A program made the position numbers and the translations under genes. From JAGRKR01 sp041397725 (GTDB lineage Bacteria; Pseudomonadota; Alphaproteobacteria; Rhizobiales; Hyphomicrobiaceae): a stretch of DNA of 64,000 nucleotides. Under the pieces are notes generated by a model, which searched no databases, had not been told where the DNA came from, and worked only from the letters and a program-made list of their open reading frames with translations. The first letter of the stretch is position 1. Every line of letters begins with the position of its first letter. Below are positions 8,922-18,130 of the stretch, piece after piece. Location: positions 310,001 to 374,000 of the forward strand of contig JAWKVZ010000002.1 in assembly GCA_041397725.1 (NCBI GenBank). Reading direction: 5' to 3'.

Positions 8922-9878
8922 TCAGGCGCTGCCGATGAGGATGCCGGCGGCGAAGACGATCAGACCTCCGAGCACGACCTCGAAGGCCGCCTGCAGGAAC
9001 TTGGTGTCCATGTAGCGCGCGCGGATGTAGGCGATGACCCAGAGCTCGATGAGCACGACGACGATGGCGAAGGTCGTTGCGGTCCAGAAGTCCTTGATGA
9101 GGTAGGGAAGCGTGTGGCCGACACCGCCGATCGTGGTCATCAGGCCCGTGATGGTGCCGCGCAGCCAGGGATGCCCGCGGCCGGTGAGCGAGCCGTCGTC
9201 GGAGAGCGCTTCGGCGAATCCCATGGAGATGCCGGCGCCGACCGACGCGGCCATGCCCACGAGGAAGGTTTGCCACGAGTCGTGCGTGGCGAAGGCGGCG
9301 GCAAACAGCGGCGCCAGCGTCGAGACCGAGCCATCCATGAGCCCTGCGAGGCCCGGCTGGACGACCTGCAACACGAACATGCGCTTGCGGGCCTCTTCCT
9401 CCTCCGACTTGGCGTCCGACGTGAGATGCTTCTCGCCGAGCTTCTCGGCCAGTGATTCGTGCTCCCGTTCGGCGGCGACGAGGTCTCCGAGCAGCTTGCG
9501 GATGCTCGCATCGGAGGTGCGCTCCAGGGCGCGCTCGTAGAAGCGCCGCGTCTCGTACTCGATCTCCTCGGCCTGCTTGCGCACCTTGTCGAGGCCGAGC
9601 GGCCGCACCATCCAGAGGGGGTTGTAAGTGGCGAACCCCTTCACGTCCTGGCGGCGGATGAGGGGGATGTGCTCGCCGAACTTCTCTCGGAAGAGGTCGA
9701 TGAGCCAGCGCCGGTGCTCGTTCTCCTCCTCGGCCATCTCCGTGAACACCTTCGCGGAGGCCGGGAATGCGTCCCTGAGACCATCCGCGTAGTCTGCGAA
9801 GATGCGGCCGTGCTCCTCCTCCAGCGAGATCGCCAGGGCCAGGATTTCCTTTTCCGTGAGCTCCGAGAACCGTCTCAC
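8922..9878 (-). CDS. mbfA: membrane-bound ferritin, iron exporter
   Basis: The 318-residue protein has an N-terminal ferritin-like diiron domain (about 1-145, with EEEHGRIF and EEENEHRRW ligand motifs) joined to a C-terminal VIT1/CCC1-type membrane domain (about 165-318, with GLMDGSVSTLAPLFAAAFAT and later hydrophobic helices). MbfA of rhizobia exports iron and protects against iron and peroxide stress. The start is GTG 9878, placed by an upstream AAGGGG ribosome site and by family length; an open frame runs further upstream but is not family-like. A perfect Irr box lies 55 bases upstream. Confidence 0.9.
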   Translation of the reverse strand: MRRFSELTEKEILALAISLEEEHGRIFADYADGLRDAFPASAKVFTEMAEEENEHRRWLIDLFREKFGEHIPLIRRQDVKGFATYNPLWMVRPLGLDKVRKQAEEIEYETRRFYERALERTSDASIRKLLGDLVAAEREHESLAEKLGEKHLTSDAKSEEEEARKRMFVLQVVQPGLAGLMDGSVSTLAPLFAAAFATHDSWQTFLVGMAASVGAGISMGFAEALSDDGSLTGRGHPWLRGTITGLMTTIGGVGHTLPYLIKDFWTATTFAIVVVLIELWVIAYIRARYMDTKFLQAAFEVVLGGLIVFAAGILIGSA

Positions 9879-9932
9879 CAAGACCCCTTTCCGCGCCGTG
9901 TCAGGATTTTCGAAGCAACCCGGCTGCCACAC

Positions 9933-9949
9933 TTTAGAATAATTCCAAA
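9933..9949 (-). promoter_or_regulatory. iron control element (Irr box) of mbfA
   Basis: TTTAGAATAATTCCAAA is a match at every defined position to the ICE consensus TTTAGAA-YNR-TTCYAAA bound by the Irr repressor of Hyphomicrobiales. It lies 55 bases before the mbfA start codon. Irr repression of mbfA under iron limitation is known in Bradyrhizobium and Agrobacterium. Here it is inferred from sequence and position. Confidence 0.8.
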
Positions 9950-10041
9950 TCTCGGGTATGCAAGCGTGTTTACTCGCGCCGGGCGACGATGACAGGCTAA
10001 GCTCCGGAGAGCTTGCATCGAGGGGGAGTGCGCGAGACGCC

Positions 10042-11154
10042 ATGGGCATCGCTGCGAAGGAGCCGGGCCGGCGCATGCGCATCGTGCGCAGGGCTGGCCT
10101 GCGGATCGCGCAACAAGGCGAGCGGCCGGCGACGCGGGGGCGTGCGCCGGGTCAGCCCTTGCGCTGGCGGATGGTCACGGCCTGGCCGCGGCGTACGCCG
10201 GGGCCGGGTGTCGCCGCGGAGCGCCTCGCGGCCGCCGTCACGGCGATGTCCGGCGGGCGGCTCAGGGTCGAGGTGGTTGCCGCCGGCGAGGGGCATGGGC
10301 CGCTCGACGTGCTGTCGCTGGTCGGCAGCGGCCGGGCGGAGCTCGGCCATGCCACGCCGCACTACTGGAGCAGCCGGGAGCCCTTGCTCGACGTGTTCAG
10401 CGGCGTGCCGTTCGGCCTCACGGCCGAGGAGCATGCGGGCTGGCTCGCCTACGGTGGCGGGCAGGCGTTCTGGACGAAGGCTTGCGCGCCGCTCGGCGTG
10501 GTGCCGTTCCTGGCCGGCTCGAGCGGCCCGCAGGCGGGCGGCTGGTTCCGCAAGCGCATCCTGCGGCCGGAGGATTTTCGCGGTCTCAAGATCCGCATCG
10601 CCGGGCTTGGAGCGGGCGTGCTGAAGCGGCTCGGCGCCGTGCCGGTCATGCTGCCGCCGGGGCGACTGAGGTCCGCATTGCAGTCAGGGGAGATCGATGC
10701 GGCGGAATGGGTGGGGCCCTGGAACGACGTGGCGCTCGGGCTCGATTCTGTCGCCAAGCTCTATTACCTGCCTGCCTTCCACGAACTGGCGGCGGCCTTG
10801 GAGCTGACCGTCAACGTGCACGCGCTGGCCAGCCTGCCCGACGACCTCGCCGAGATCGTGCGCCAGGCGGCGGCGGCGGCGGCGCACACGACACTCGCCG
10901 AGTTCAGCTACCGCAATGCGCGCGCCTTCCCGGCCCTCGGCCAGCGTGGCGTCGAGGTGCTGAGCTTTCCCGATGCGGTCGTCGACGCCCTTGCGCGGGA
11001 GAGCGAGGCGGCGCTTTCGGCGGTGGCCGCCAGCAGCGCCCTGGCCGGCGACACCGTGGCCAGCCTGCGCCGGTTCCGGGACGAGGCGGCCCGCTATGGC
11101 CGCGCCTGCCTCGGCCGCGGCCTCGCCATGCGAGAGCGCGCGCTCATCCGTTGA
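10042..11154 (+). CDS. TRAP-type transporter substrate-binding protein, DctP family, no signal peptide
   Basis: The 370-residue protein matches TRAP (DctP-like) binding proteins of the mannitol/chloroaromatic group: WRMVTAWPRRTPGPGVAAERLA near 35, GHATPHYW near 105, VPFGLTAEEHAGWLAYGGGQAFW near 125, and EWVGPWNDVALGL near 220. Such proteins are normally periplasmic, yet the N-terminus here is basic and polar, with no hydrophobic export segment. No DctQ or DctM permease gene is adjacent. It may have lost export or the start may be misjudged. ATG 10042 follows a GGGGG stretch 14 bases upstream. ATG 10075 is an alternative and also gives no signal peptide. Confidence 0.75.
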   Translation: MGIAAKEPGRRMRIVRRAGLRIAQQGERPATRGRAPGQPLRWRMVTAWPRRTPGPGVAAERLAAAVTAMSGGRLRVEVVAAGEGHGPLDVLSLVGSGRAELGHATPHYWSSREPLLDVFSGVPFGLTAEEHAGWLAYGGGQAFWTKACAPLGVVPFLAGSSGPQAGGWFRKRILRPEDFRGLKIRIAGLGAGVLKRLGAVPVMLPPGRLRSALQSGEIDAAEWVGPWNDVALGLDSVAKLYYLPAFHELAAALELTVNVHALASLPDDLAEIVRQAAAAAAHTTLAEFSYRNARAFPALGQRGVEVLSFPDAVVDALARESEAALSAVAASSALAGDTVASLRRFRDEAARYGRACLGRGLAMRERALIR

Positions 11155-11220
11155 GCATCCGGCTACGAGGCTCTCCGCAGCCCCTTTCTCTGCCCTCGCG
11201 GGGGTGATATCTAGCCGGCC

Positions 11221-13023
<1,803 letters not shown>

Positions 13024-13046
13024 GGGGGGATGCTCCGCTTTCGGCC

Positions 13047-13640
13047 ATGAAATACCAAGTCAGGAAACTCAAGAGTTTGCGGTTGGGGTTGTGCGAACTC
13101 CAGCCATTCGTTCTGAACGGCAGGCACTTAGAGAGCGGCAGGCCGTTCAAGAGGTTCGCAGGCATACGGTCGCGAGAGCTCTTGGCAAACTGGCTGATAT
13201 GCGCAGTTTGCGATCATGTTTTCGGTAAGGGGCGCTTTTATCCTACAAGCGATCCATTTGGAGGCGATGGAGCCATTTTTGATAGTGAATTGGTTTTTTC
13301 GTCACTGACCGAGCATGTGATGGTAAGGCCAAACTGTCAGCAGGATCAACGAGAGGTCCGAGAACTCATTGTTGATGCGGTGACCGCTAAGCAGCACAAG
13401 GGTGGGGCGTCCTATGCGTCAGGGAAGACATTGGTGGTCTTTCTGTTCGGTGGGTGCGGCAAGAAGTGGTTGCCAAACGAGGTGGCTGAGTCGTTGCCGC
13501 AGCCTCTGCAGTTTGATGCGGTCTGGGTTGTGGCATTACAAAGCGTGGAAGACGGTAGCTATTCATATGGTGTGACGCGCCTTGATCTGAGTAGAGGGAA
13601 CGCGCCTATTTGGCTGGTTCAAATTTCGAAATGGTTTTGA
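13047..13640 (+). CDS. uncharacterised accessory protein of atypical composition
   Basis: This is a 197-residue soluble protein of unknown family. Its GC content is clearly below that of lepA and the downstream operon, which points to transfer. Visible features are a cysteine pair in LICAVCDHVFG near 50, an acidic GGDGAIFDSE near 73 followed by TEHVMV, KHKGG-like basic residues near 120 and a hydrophobic TLVVFLFGGCGKKWLP near 130. The D...E-h...K order is compatible with a PD-(D/E)XK nuclease fold, but this is only a guess. No ribosome site is obvious. It is followed by palindromic repeats. Confidence 0.6.
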   Translation: MKYQVRKLKSLRLGLCELQPFVLNGRHLESGRPFKRFAGIRSRELLANWLICAVCDHVFGKGRFYPTSDPFGGDGAIFDSELVFSSLTEHVMVRPNCQQDQREVRELIVDAVTAKQHKGGASYASGKTLVVFLFGGCGKKWLPNEVAESLPQPLQFDAVWVVALQSVEDGSYSYGVTRLDLSRGNAPIWLVQISKWF

Positions 13641-13691
13641 TATCGTGGGATGTAACTGATCTTGCATAGCTCCGCAAACAGATTAATTCCA

Positions 13692-13849
13692 CCCCACCCG
13701 TCTTGGCCGCGCAGGCGGCATCCACGCAAGGCTCGACAGTCGCGACGCGGGTTGTTCCGGGAGACGGGACCGCATGCCCATGGCCCGCGCAATGCCCCCT
13801 CGGCTGTCGCGGCCCGCACTGCGTGGCGTGGGTGGCCGCCTGCGCGGCC
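13692..13849. repeat. palindromic intergenic repeat, copy 1
   Basis: About 158 bases bounded by inverted ends: GGCCGCGCAGGCGG...CATCCACGC at 13705-13727 pairs with GCGTGGGTGGCCGCCTGCGC at 13826-13845. Inside is a segment shared with copy 2 that includes GTTGTTCCGGGAGACGGGAC. It looks like a short non-autonomous palindromic element (REP/MITE-like). No open frame here has gene-like composition. Confidence 0.7.
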
Positions 13850-13917
13850 TGACGATGGAGTGCCGTCGCGGGCGATGCGGCGGCCATCGCAAGGCGTCCC
13901 GGCACGGCCAGCCAGCC

Positions 13918-14073
13918 CCCCACCCGTCTTGGCCGCGCAGGCGGCCATCCACGCAAGGCTCGGTAGTCGCGACGCGGGTTGTTCCGGGAGACGGGACCGC
14001 ATGCCCACGGCTCGGCCCGCGCAATGCCTCCTCTGCTGTCGCGGCCCGCACTGTGTGGCGTGGGTGGCCGCCT
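13918..14073. repeat. palindromic intergenic repeat, copy 2
   Basis: This is a second copy, 226 bases downstream of copy 1 in the same orientation, beginning with the same CCCCACCCGTCTTGGCCGCG. The left end GGCCGCGCAGGCGGCCATCC (13931-13950) is complementary to the right end GCGTGGGTGGCCGCCT (14058-14073). The internal core is nearly identical to copy 1, with a few substitutions and a 4-base insertion (CGGC) after GCATGCCCA. It ends about 120 bases before the next gene. Confidence 0.7.
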
Positions 14074-14195
14074 CAGCGTCCATGACGACGTTGCGGCGTT
14101 GGCGCAGCGGTGCGGGCGTGCTACCACCTCTGAGAAGGGCGGTGTGCCCCGAAAGGCGCGCGCATCCGACTGCGGCACGTGCATGCGGGGGCAAC

Positions 14196-15125
14196 GTGGC
14201 AGCCAAGATCAAGACGAACGTGCGCGGGCTCGATGTGCTGTCGGCCGTCTACGCCTTCGCCATGGCGCTCGGCCTGACCCAGGTGTTCCTGGGCTCGCAG
14301 ACGTTCCTCACGAAAATCCTCTCGGGGACGGCGCCGATCTACGACCAGAAGACGCTGCTGATCGTCTTCCTCTTCATCAACGTCACGCTGCTCGGGTTGC
14401 GGTTCTTCTGGGTGCCGCGGAACCTGCAGAGCCTCGTCATCGCCGCGGCGCGCTTCCACGCCATCGCGCCGCCGGGCATGCGCGAGCGGGGCGGGCTCTC
14501 CAGCATGGCGATCGCCTTCCATCTGGTGATGATCTTCCTGCACGGGGCGCTGTTCTATCTGGTCTGCGCCGAGTTCGAGTACGTCGCCTTCGCGCTCTCG
14601 TCGAACCTGCCGCTCAGCTCGTCGATCTTCATGGGCTACATCCTGATGCACGTCTCCCTGCTGCTCATGAACGCGGCGTGGATTGCGCTCGCGCGCTGGC
14701 AGGAGGTGCGGCTCGAACGGCAGGCTAACGACACCGTCTCCGCAGAAGCCGGCTCCGCCGGGAACGTGTGGTGGCGCAACAATCTCGTGTGCAGCCTCCT
14801 GGCGCTCGCCCCCTTCGCCATATCCAGCACGTGCAAGTCGGCCTCCCTCGAGTGCGCGCGCCTGTCGGCCGGCTCGCCCACCGATTACACGATGCTGCTG
14901 CCGACCTCGCCGCAGGTGTTCGCAACCGTCTATTACGAGGCGGTGGAGGCGCTTGCGGCGCTGGGACTCTCCTCGCCCCACATGCCGGTCTACTGGGTGC
15001 TGGCCGCTCTCTTCGCCAACAGCGCCTACGATCTTCTCCAGGCCGGGCGGTACTACGTGTTCTTCGAGGACGTGGAATGGGAAGAGGTTGTCGGAGACCG
15101 GGACCACCGCGGGCCGATAGGGTAG
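14196..15125 (+). CDS. hypothetical integral membrane protein
   Basis: This 309-residue protein has about five predicted membrane segments: VLSAVYAFAMALGLTQ near 13, LLIVFLFINVTLLGLRFF near 52, IAFHLVMIFLHGALFYLV near 105, YILMHVSLLLMNAAWIAL near 145, and LVCSLLALAPFAI near 193. A soluble C-terminal part follows. The start is inferred as GTG 14196; the open frame continues upstream but there it runs through the palindromic repeats. It is the first of three closely spaced genes, with the next starting 4 bases after its stop. No family recognised. Confidence 0.7.
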   Translation: MAAKIKTNVRGLDVLSAVYAFAMALGLTQVFLGSQTFLTKILSGTAPIYDQKTLLIVFLFINVTLLGLRFFWVPRNLQSLVIAAARFHAIAPPGMRERGGLSSMAIAFHLVMIFLHGALFYLVCAEFEYVAFALSSNLPLSSSIFMGYILMHVSLLLMNAAWIALARWQEVRLERQANDTVSAEAGSAGNVWWRNNLVCSLLALAPFAISSTCKSASLECARLSAGSPTDYTMLLPTSPQVFATVYYEAVEALAALGLSSPHMPVYWVLAALFANSAYDLLQAGRYYVFFEDVEWEEVVGDRDHRGPIG

Positions 15126-15129
15126 GGGC

Positions 15130-15969
15130 GTGCTCGAGGCTTTGATCAAGGAGCGCGTGTTTGCGGTGCTGCTCGGCGGGGCGGCATTCGCGATGTTCGT
15201 CATCGCGCTCGTCAGCGGCTTCCCGAGGCTCAAGGACGGCGCCTCGATCCGCATCGCCGCCCCGCTGCTGCCGCCGCAGATGACCTTGCAGGGCGAGGGG
15301 CGCGAGGCGGAGATCATCCTGGCCGCCTTCAAGGCCGCCGGTGTCGGGAAGCCGGTCGAGTTCCATATCATGCCCTTCACCCGGCACTGGCAGGCCTTCC
15401 TCTCGGATCAGCGGCTCGACGGCGTGACCACGGTGCCGCAGGACATCCAGATCAAGGGCATACGCTCCGAGACCTACATCCACTACCAGAACGGCATCTT
15501 CTACAGGCTCGCGGACTTTCCCCGCGGCCTCGCCGGGGAGGCGCTGACGCGTATCGCGGCGAAACGGATCGTGGCCTTCGCCGGCTCGACATCCGTGCTG
15601 CCGCAGGTGCGCGAGGTGAGCGACAAGGCCCGCCTGTACATCGAGCGCGCCGATCAATTGAGCCATTCGGTGATGCTGCAGACGGGGTTCGTGGACGTCG
15701 TGATCGCGGACGAGCTGATCTTCAACTTCTACACGCGCGAGCTGCTCGGCGACGGGTTCCAGACGTACGCGCGGACGCTGGCCTTCGAACCGGTGTTCTG
15801 CCCGACGGCCTATCAGATGGTCTTCCGCGACTACGAGCTGCGTCAGGCGTTCAATGCAGGCATGGCTGTGATCGCGAGGAACGGCGAGCTGGACAGGATC
15901 AATCGGAAATATGCTCTCGCGGGCGCGATTGCGCGCCGGGGGAGCTTGCCGGGGGTGTGTGGCAGGTGA
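15130..15969 (+). CDS. membrane-anchored solute-binding-like protein
   Basis: The 279-residue product starts at GTG, has one N-terminal membrane segment (about 10-29) and then a periplasmic domain. That domain resembles family 3 extracellular solute-binding proteins: IRIAAPLLPPQM as first strand, FKAAGVGKPVEFHIMPFTRHWQAF, DGVTTVPQD, and the closing segment FRDYELRQAFNAGMAVIARN. It is anchored rather than released, and no ABC permease or ATPase gene is adjacent. A sensory or scaffold role in this operon is more likely than classical transport (inference). Confidence 0.7.
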   Translation: MLEALIKERVFAVLLGGAAFAMFVIALVSGFPRLKDGASIRIAAPLLPPQMTLQGEGREAEIILAAFKAAGVGKPVEFHIMPFTRHWQAFLSDQRLDGVTTVPQDIQIKGIRSETYIHYQNGIFYRLADFPRGLAGEALTRIAAKRIVAFAGSTSVLPQVREVSDKARLYIERADQLSHSVMLQTGFVDVVIADELIFNFYTRELLGDGFQTYARTLAFEPVFCPTAYQMVFRDYELRQAFNAGMAVIARNGELDRINRKYALAGAIARRGSLPGVCGR

Positions 15970-16442
15970 GCAGGATCACATTCAACTATCTGGCCCTGAT
16001 CGGAGCCTTGTTCGCGCCGCTGTGGGCATTCGGGTTCGCCCAATGGCCGCGCCTGATCGTGAGCTCCGCTTCGCTGCTCTCCATTGTCCTGCTCGCGAGC
16101 GTTCTGACGAATCTGGTGCGACGCCGGCCGACGACGGCCCCTCCGACGTTCCATGCCCACGCGACGATCCAGTGGTTCGTGCTGGTGGTGCTCACGGTCG
16201 GTGGCGTGGCGGCGGCTTATCGGACGCTGTCGTACTACGATCGCTCCCGGCTCGGAGTGGGCTTCGAGGTGTCGCTGCAGGCGGTCGTGCTGCTCGTCTG
16301 GGTGCTCTGTCTCGGGGCGCTGATCTACGGCGGCTCCAGACTGGTGATCGACCACATCGAGGCGCGACGGCAGGCGGCGGCTCAGGCAGCGGCCGCTGCA
16401 GTTGCGGCAGCCGAGGCAGCCGAGGTGCGGCAGGAGGGGTGA
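15966..16442 (+). CDS. hypothetical small membrane protein
   Basis: A 158-residue protein with four hydrophobic segments (about 5-20, 30-45, 66-82 and 100-124) and an Ala-rich, Glu-ending C-terminal helix after RQAAAQAAAA. The GTG start overlaps the stop of the preceding gene in the classic GTGA arrangement, which indicates translational coupling. A GTG 9 bases upstream is an alternative. It is the third gene of the envelope operon, and its function is unknown. Confidence 0.7.
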   Translation: MSRITFNYLALIGALFAPLWAFGFAQWPRLIVSSASLLSIVLLASVLTNLVRRRPTTAPPTFHAHATIQWFVLVVLTVGGVAAAYRTLSYYDRSRLGVGFEVSLQAVVLLVWVLCLGALIYGGSRLVIDHIEARRQAAAQAAAAAVAAAEAAEVRQEG

Positions 16443-16448
16443 GGCTCG

Positions 16449-17693
16449 CTAGCCCATCAGCGCCTCGGCGACGGCTTTCCACGCCGGCAGCGAGACCGGG
16501 TCGATGTTGATGTTGGCGGCCATGGGATGGGAGGCGTAGCGCGCGATCACGACCTCGGCTTTCGGATTGACGTAGATGGCCTGTCCGTGGATGCCGCGCG
16601 CCATGAAGACGCCGTGGGCGTCGTGGCTCACCCACCACTGCATGCGGTAGGACCAGCCCGGCAGCGTCAGGAAGCCGGCGGGTGCGAACTTCTCACGGTC
16701 GCCGCCGCGGGCGATCTCATCGATCACGCCGGCCGGCACGATCTGGCGGCCGTTGAACCTGCCGCCATTGCGCATCACCTCGCCGAAGCGGGCAAGGTCG
16801 CGCAGCGTGGTGTTGAGGCCGCCGCCGCCATACTCCATGCCGAGCCGGTCGACGGTGAAATAAGCATCCTCCTCGGCGCCCATGGGCTGCCAGATTCGCT
16901 CCGACATGAGGTCGGCGAGGCCCTTGCCCGACACGCGGCGCACGATCCAGCCGAGCACGTCGGTGTTGACGGTGCGATATGCGAAGACGCGGTCGTGCTC
17001 GCCCTGCTTGCGGCGCGTGGTCAGGTAGTCGAGCAGCGAGGTCGGCTCGGCGCCGGGCAGCGGCGGTGCGGTGCCGTTGGCGCGGCGCATGGCCCAGACG
17101 TCGGAAGCGGGGTCCGTGTAGACTTCCGTGTAGGCGATGGCGGTGGTCATATCCATGACCTGTCTGACCGTGGCGTCGGCATAGCCGCTGCCGGCCAGCT
17201 CCGGTACGTAGGCCGGCACGGGAGCCGCCGGATCGAGCCGGCCGTCGGCCACCATCATGCCGGCGAGCGTGCCGACGAAGGATTTCGTCACGGACATGGC
17301 GATGTGCGGCAGGTGCGGTGCGAGGGCGCCGAAATAGCGCTCGTAGACGAGGCGGCCCTTGTGCAGCACGGCGACACCGTCGGCGTAGGTCTCGGCCATC
17401 GCCTCGGCGAGCGTGATGCGCCGCCCGTCGGCGAGCGGAACGGGCACGCCGTCGAGATCCTGCTCGTCGCGTGGCAGGACGGAAGCCGGCCCCGCTCCGC
17501 GCCAGACCGCCTTGGTCGGCAGGAGCTGGCGGAAATGGCTGAAGCCCCAGCGGCTCTGCGGGAACTGGCGGAAGGAGCCGTCGGCGAAGGTGACCGCCAC
17601 TTCTGGCGCGGGCGGAAAGCCCTGCATCCAGCCGAGGCGTTGCGGATCGCTGGCGCTGGCATCGAGGGGCGGGGCGGCAGGCTCGGTCGTCAT
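16449..17693 (-). CDS. serine hydrolase, class C beta-lactamase / NylB-like family
   Basis: The 414-residue protein belongs to the S12 penicillin-recognising family and most resembles 6-aminohexanoate-dimer hydrolase-type (NylB) proteins. The nucleophile motif is SVTK at 134-137 within IAMSVTKSFVGTLAG. The Tyr-x-Asn-type motif is in FAYRTVNTD near 240, and a late HGQAIYVNP matches the third conserved box. No export signal is visible, so it is probably cytoplasmic. The substrate is unknown; amide or ester bonds are expected. ATG 17693 was chosen over a start 33 bases upstream. It converges on the envelope operon with 6 bases between stops. Confidence 0.85.
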   Translation of the reverse strand: MTTEPAAPPLDASASDPQRLGWMQGFPPAPEVAVTFADGSFRQFPQSRWGFSHFRQLLPTKAVWRGAGPASVLPRDEQDLDGVPVPLADGRRITLAEAMAETYADGVAVLHKGRLVYERYFGALAPHLPHIAMSVTKSFVGTLAGMMVADGRLDPAAPVPAYVPELAGSGYADATVRQVMDMTTAIAYTEVYTDPASDVWAMRRANGTAPPLPGAEPTSLLDYLTTRRKQGEHDRVFAYRTVNTDVLGWIVRRVSGKGLADLMSERIWQPMGAEEDAYFTVDRLGMEYGGGGLNTTLRDLARFGEVMRNGGRFNGRQIVPAGVIDEIARGGDREKFAPAGFLTLPGWSYRMQWWVSHDAHGVFMARGIHGQAIYVNPKAEVVIARYASHPMAANINIDPVSLPAWKAVAEALMG

Positions 17694-17824
17694 GGCACAG
17701 GTCCTCGGCGGCTTGGGTTGCGACAAAGTCTAGGCCGGAGAGCCGCGCCTGCCTACATCGCACGACGGCGAGGCCGTCCTGCGCGCAGCGCCGGCGAGGG
17801 AGCCGGCAAGCGTCCCGCTTTCCT

Positions 17825-18130
17825 TCACTCGGGCAGCTCGAGTTCCTCGAGCAGGATCGCCATCTGCGCGCCGTGCATGTCGCGATCTTCGCGACTGCCT
17901 TGCACGACCGGACGCGGGAACGAGAACTTGATGACGGCGAGGTCGGGAATCTCGAAGCGCTTCAGGAGCTGGCTCGGCTGCTGGAAGAGGTCGGCCACCG
18001 CCTCCGTCGACAGGCTTTGGCGCACCGCGGCGAAGACCTCGGGGCTGCCACAGAAGATATCGACCGTGATCCAGAACGGTCCGGCGTTCTTGGAGCGCAC
18101 CCGCGCGACGCGGTCGCCGAGCCTAGGCAC
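17825..18130 (-). CDS. DUF4387 family protein, AtuA partner
   Basis: A 101-residue protein with the DUF4387 pattern: VRSKNAGPFWITVDIFC near the start, then IKFSFPRPVVQGSREDRDMHGAQ near 70. In many genomes it is encoded next to, or fused with, AtuA-type DUF1446 proteins. Here its start overlaps the end of the atuA-like gene by 8 bases, so the two are probably translated together and may form a complex. The reaction is not known. Confidence 0.85.
   Translation of the reverse strand: MPRLGDRVARVRSKNAGPFWITVDIFCGSPEVFAAVRQSLSTEAVADLFQQPSQLLKRFEIPDLAVIKFSFPRPVVQGSREDRDMHGAQMAILLEELELPE

Noticed and set aside
8451..9455. A 334-codon plus-strand frame running into the mbfA region
   Set aside because: Its second half is the antisense of mbfA, and the first half has no ribosome site and no protein-like pattern.
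13606..14212. Several open frames of about 120-200 codons within the palindromic repeats
   Set aside because: They are by-products of the GC-rich repeated sequence, overlap on both strands and repeat the same peptide.
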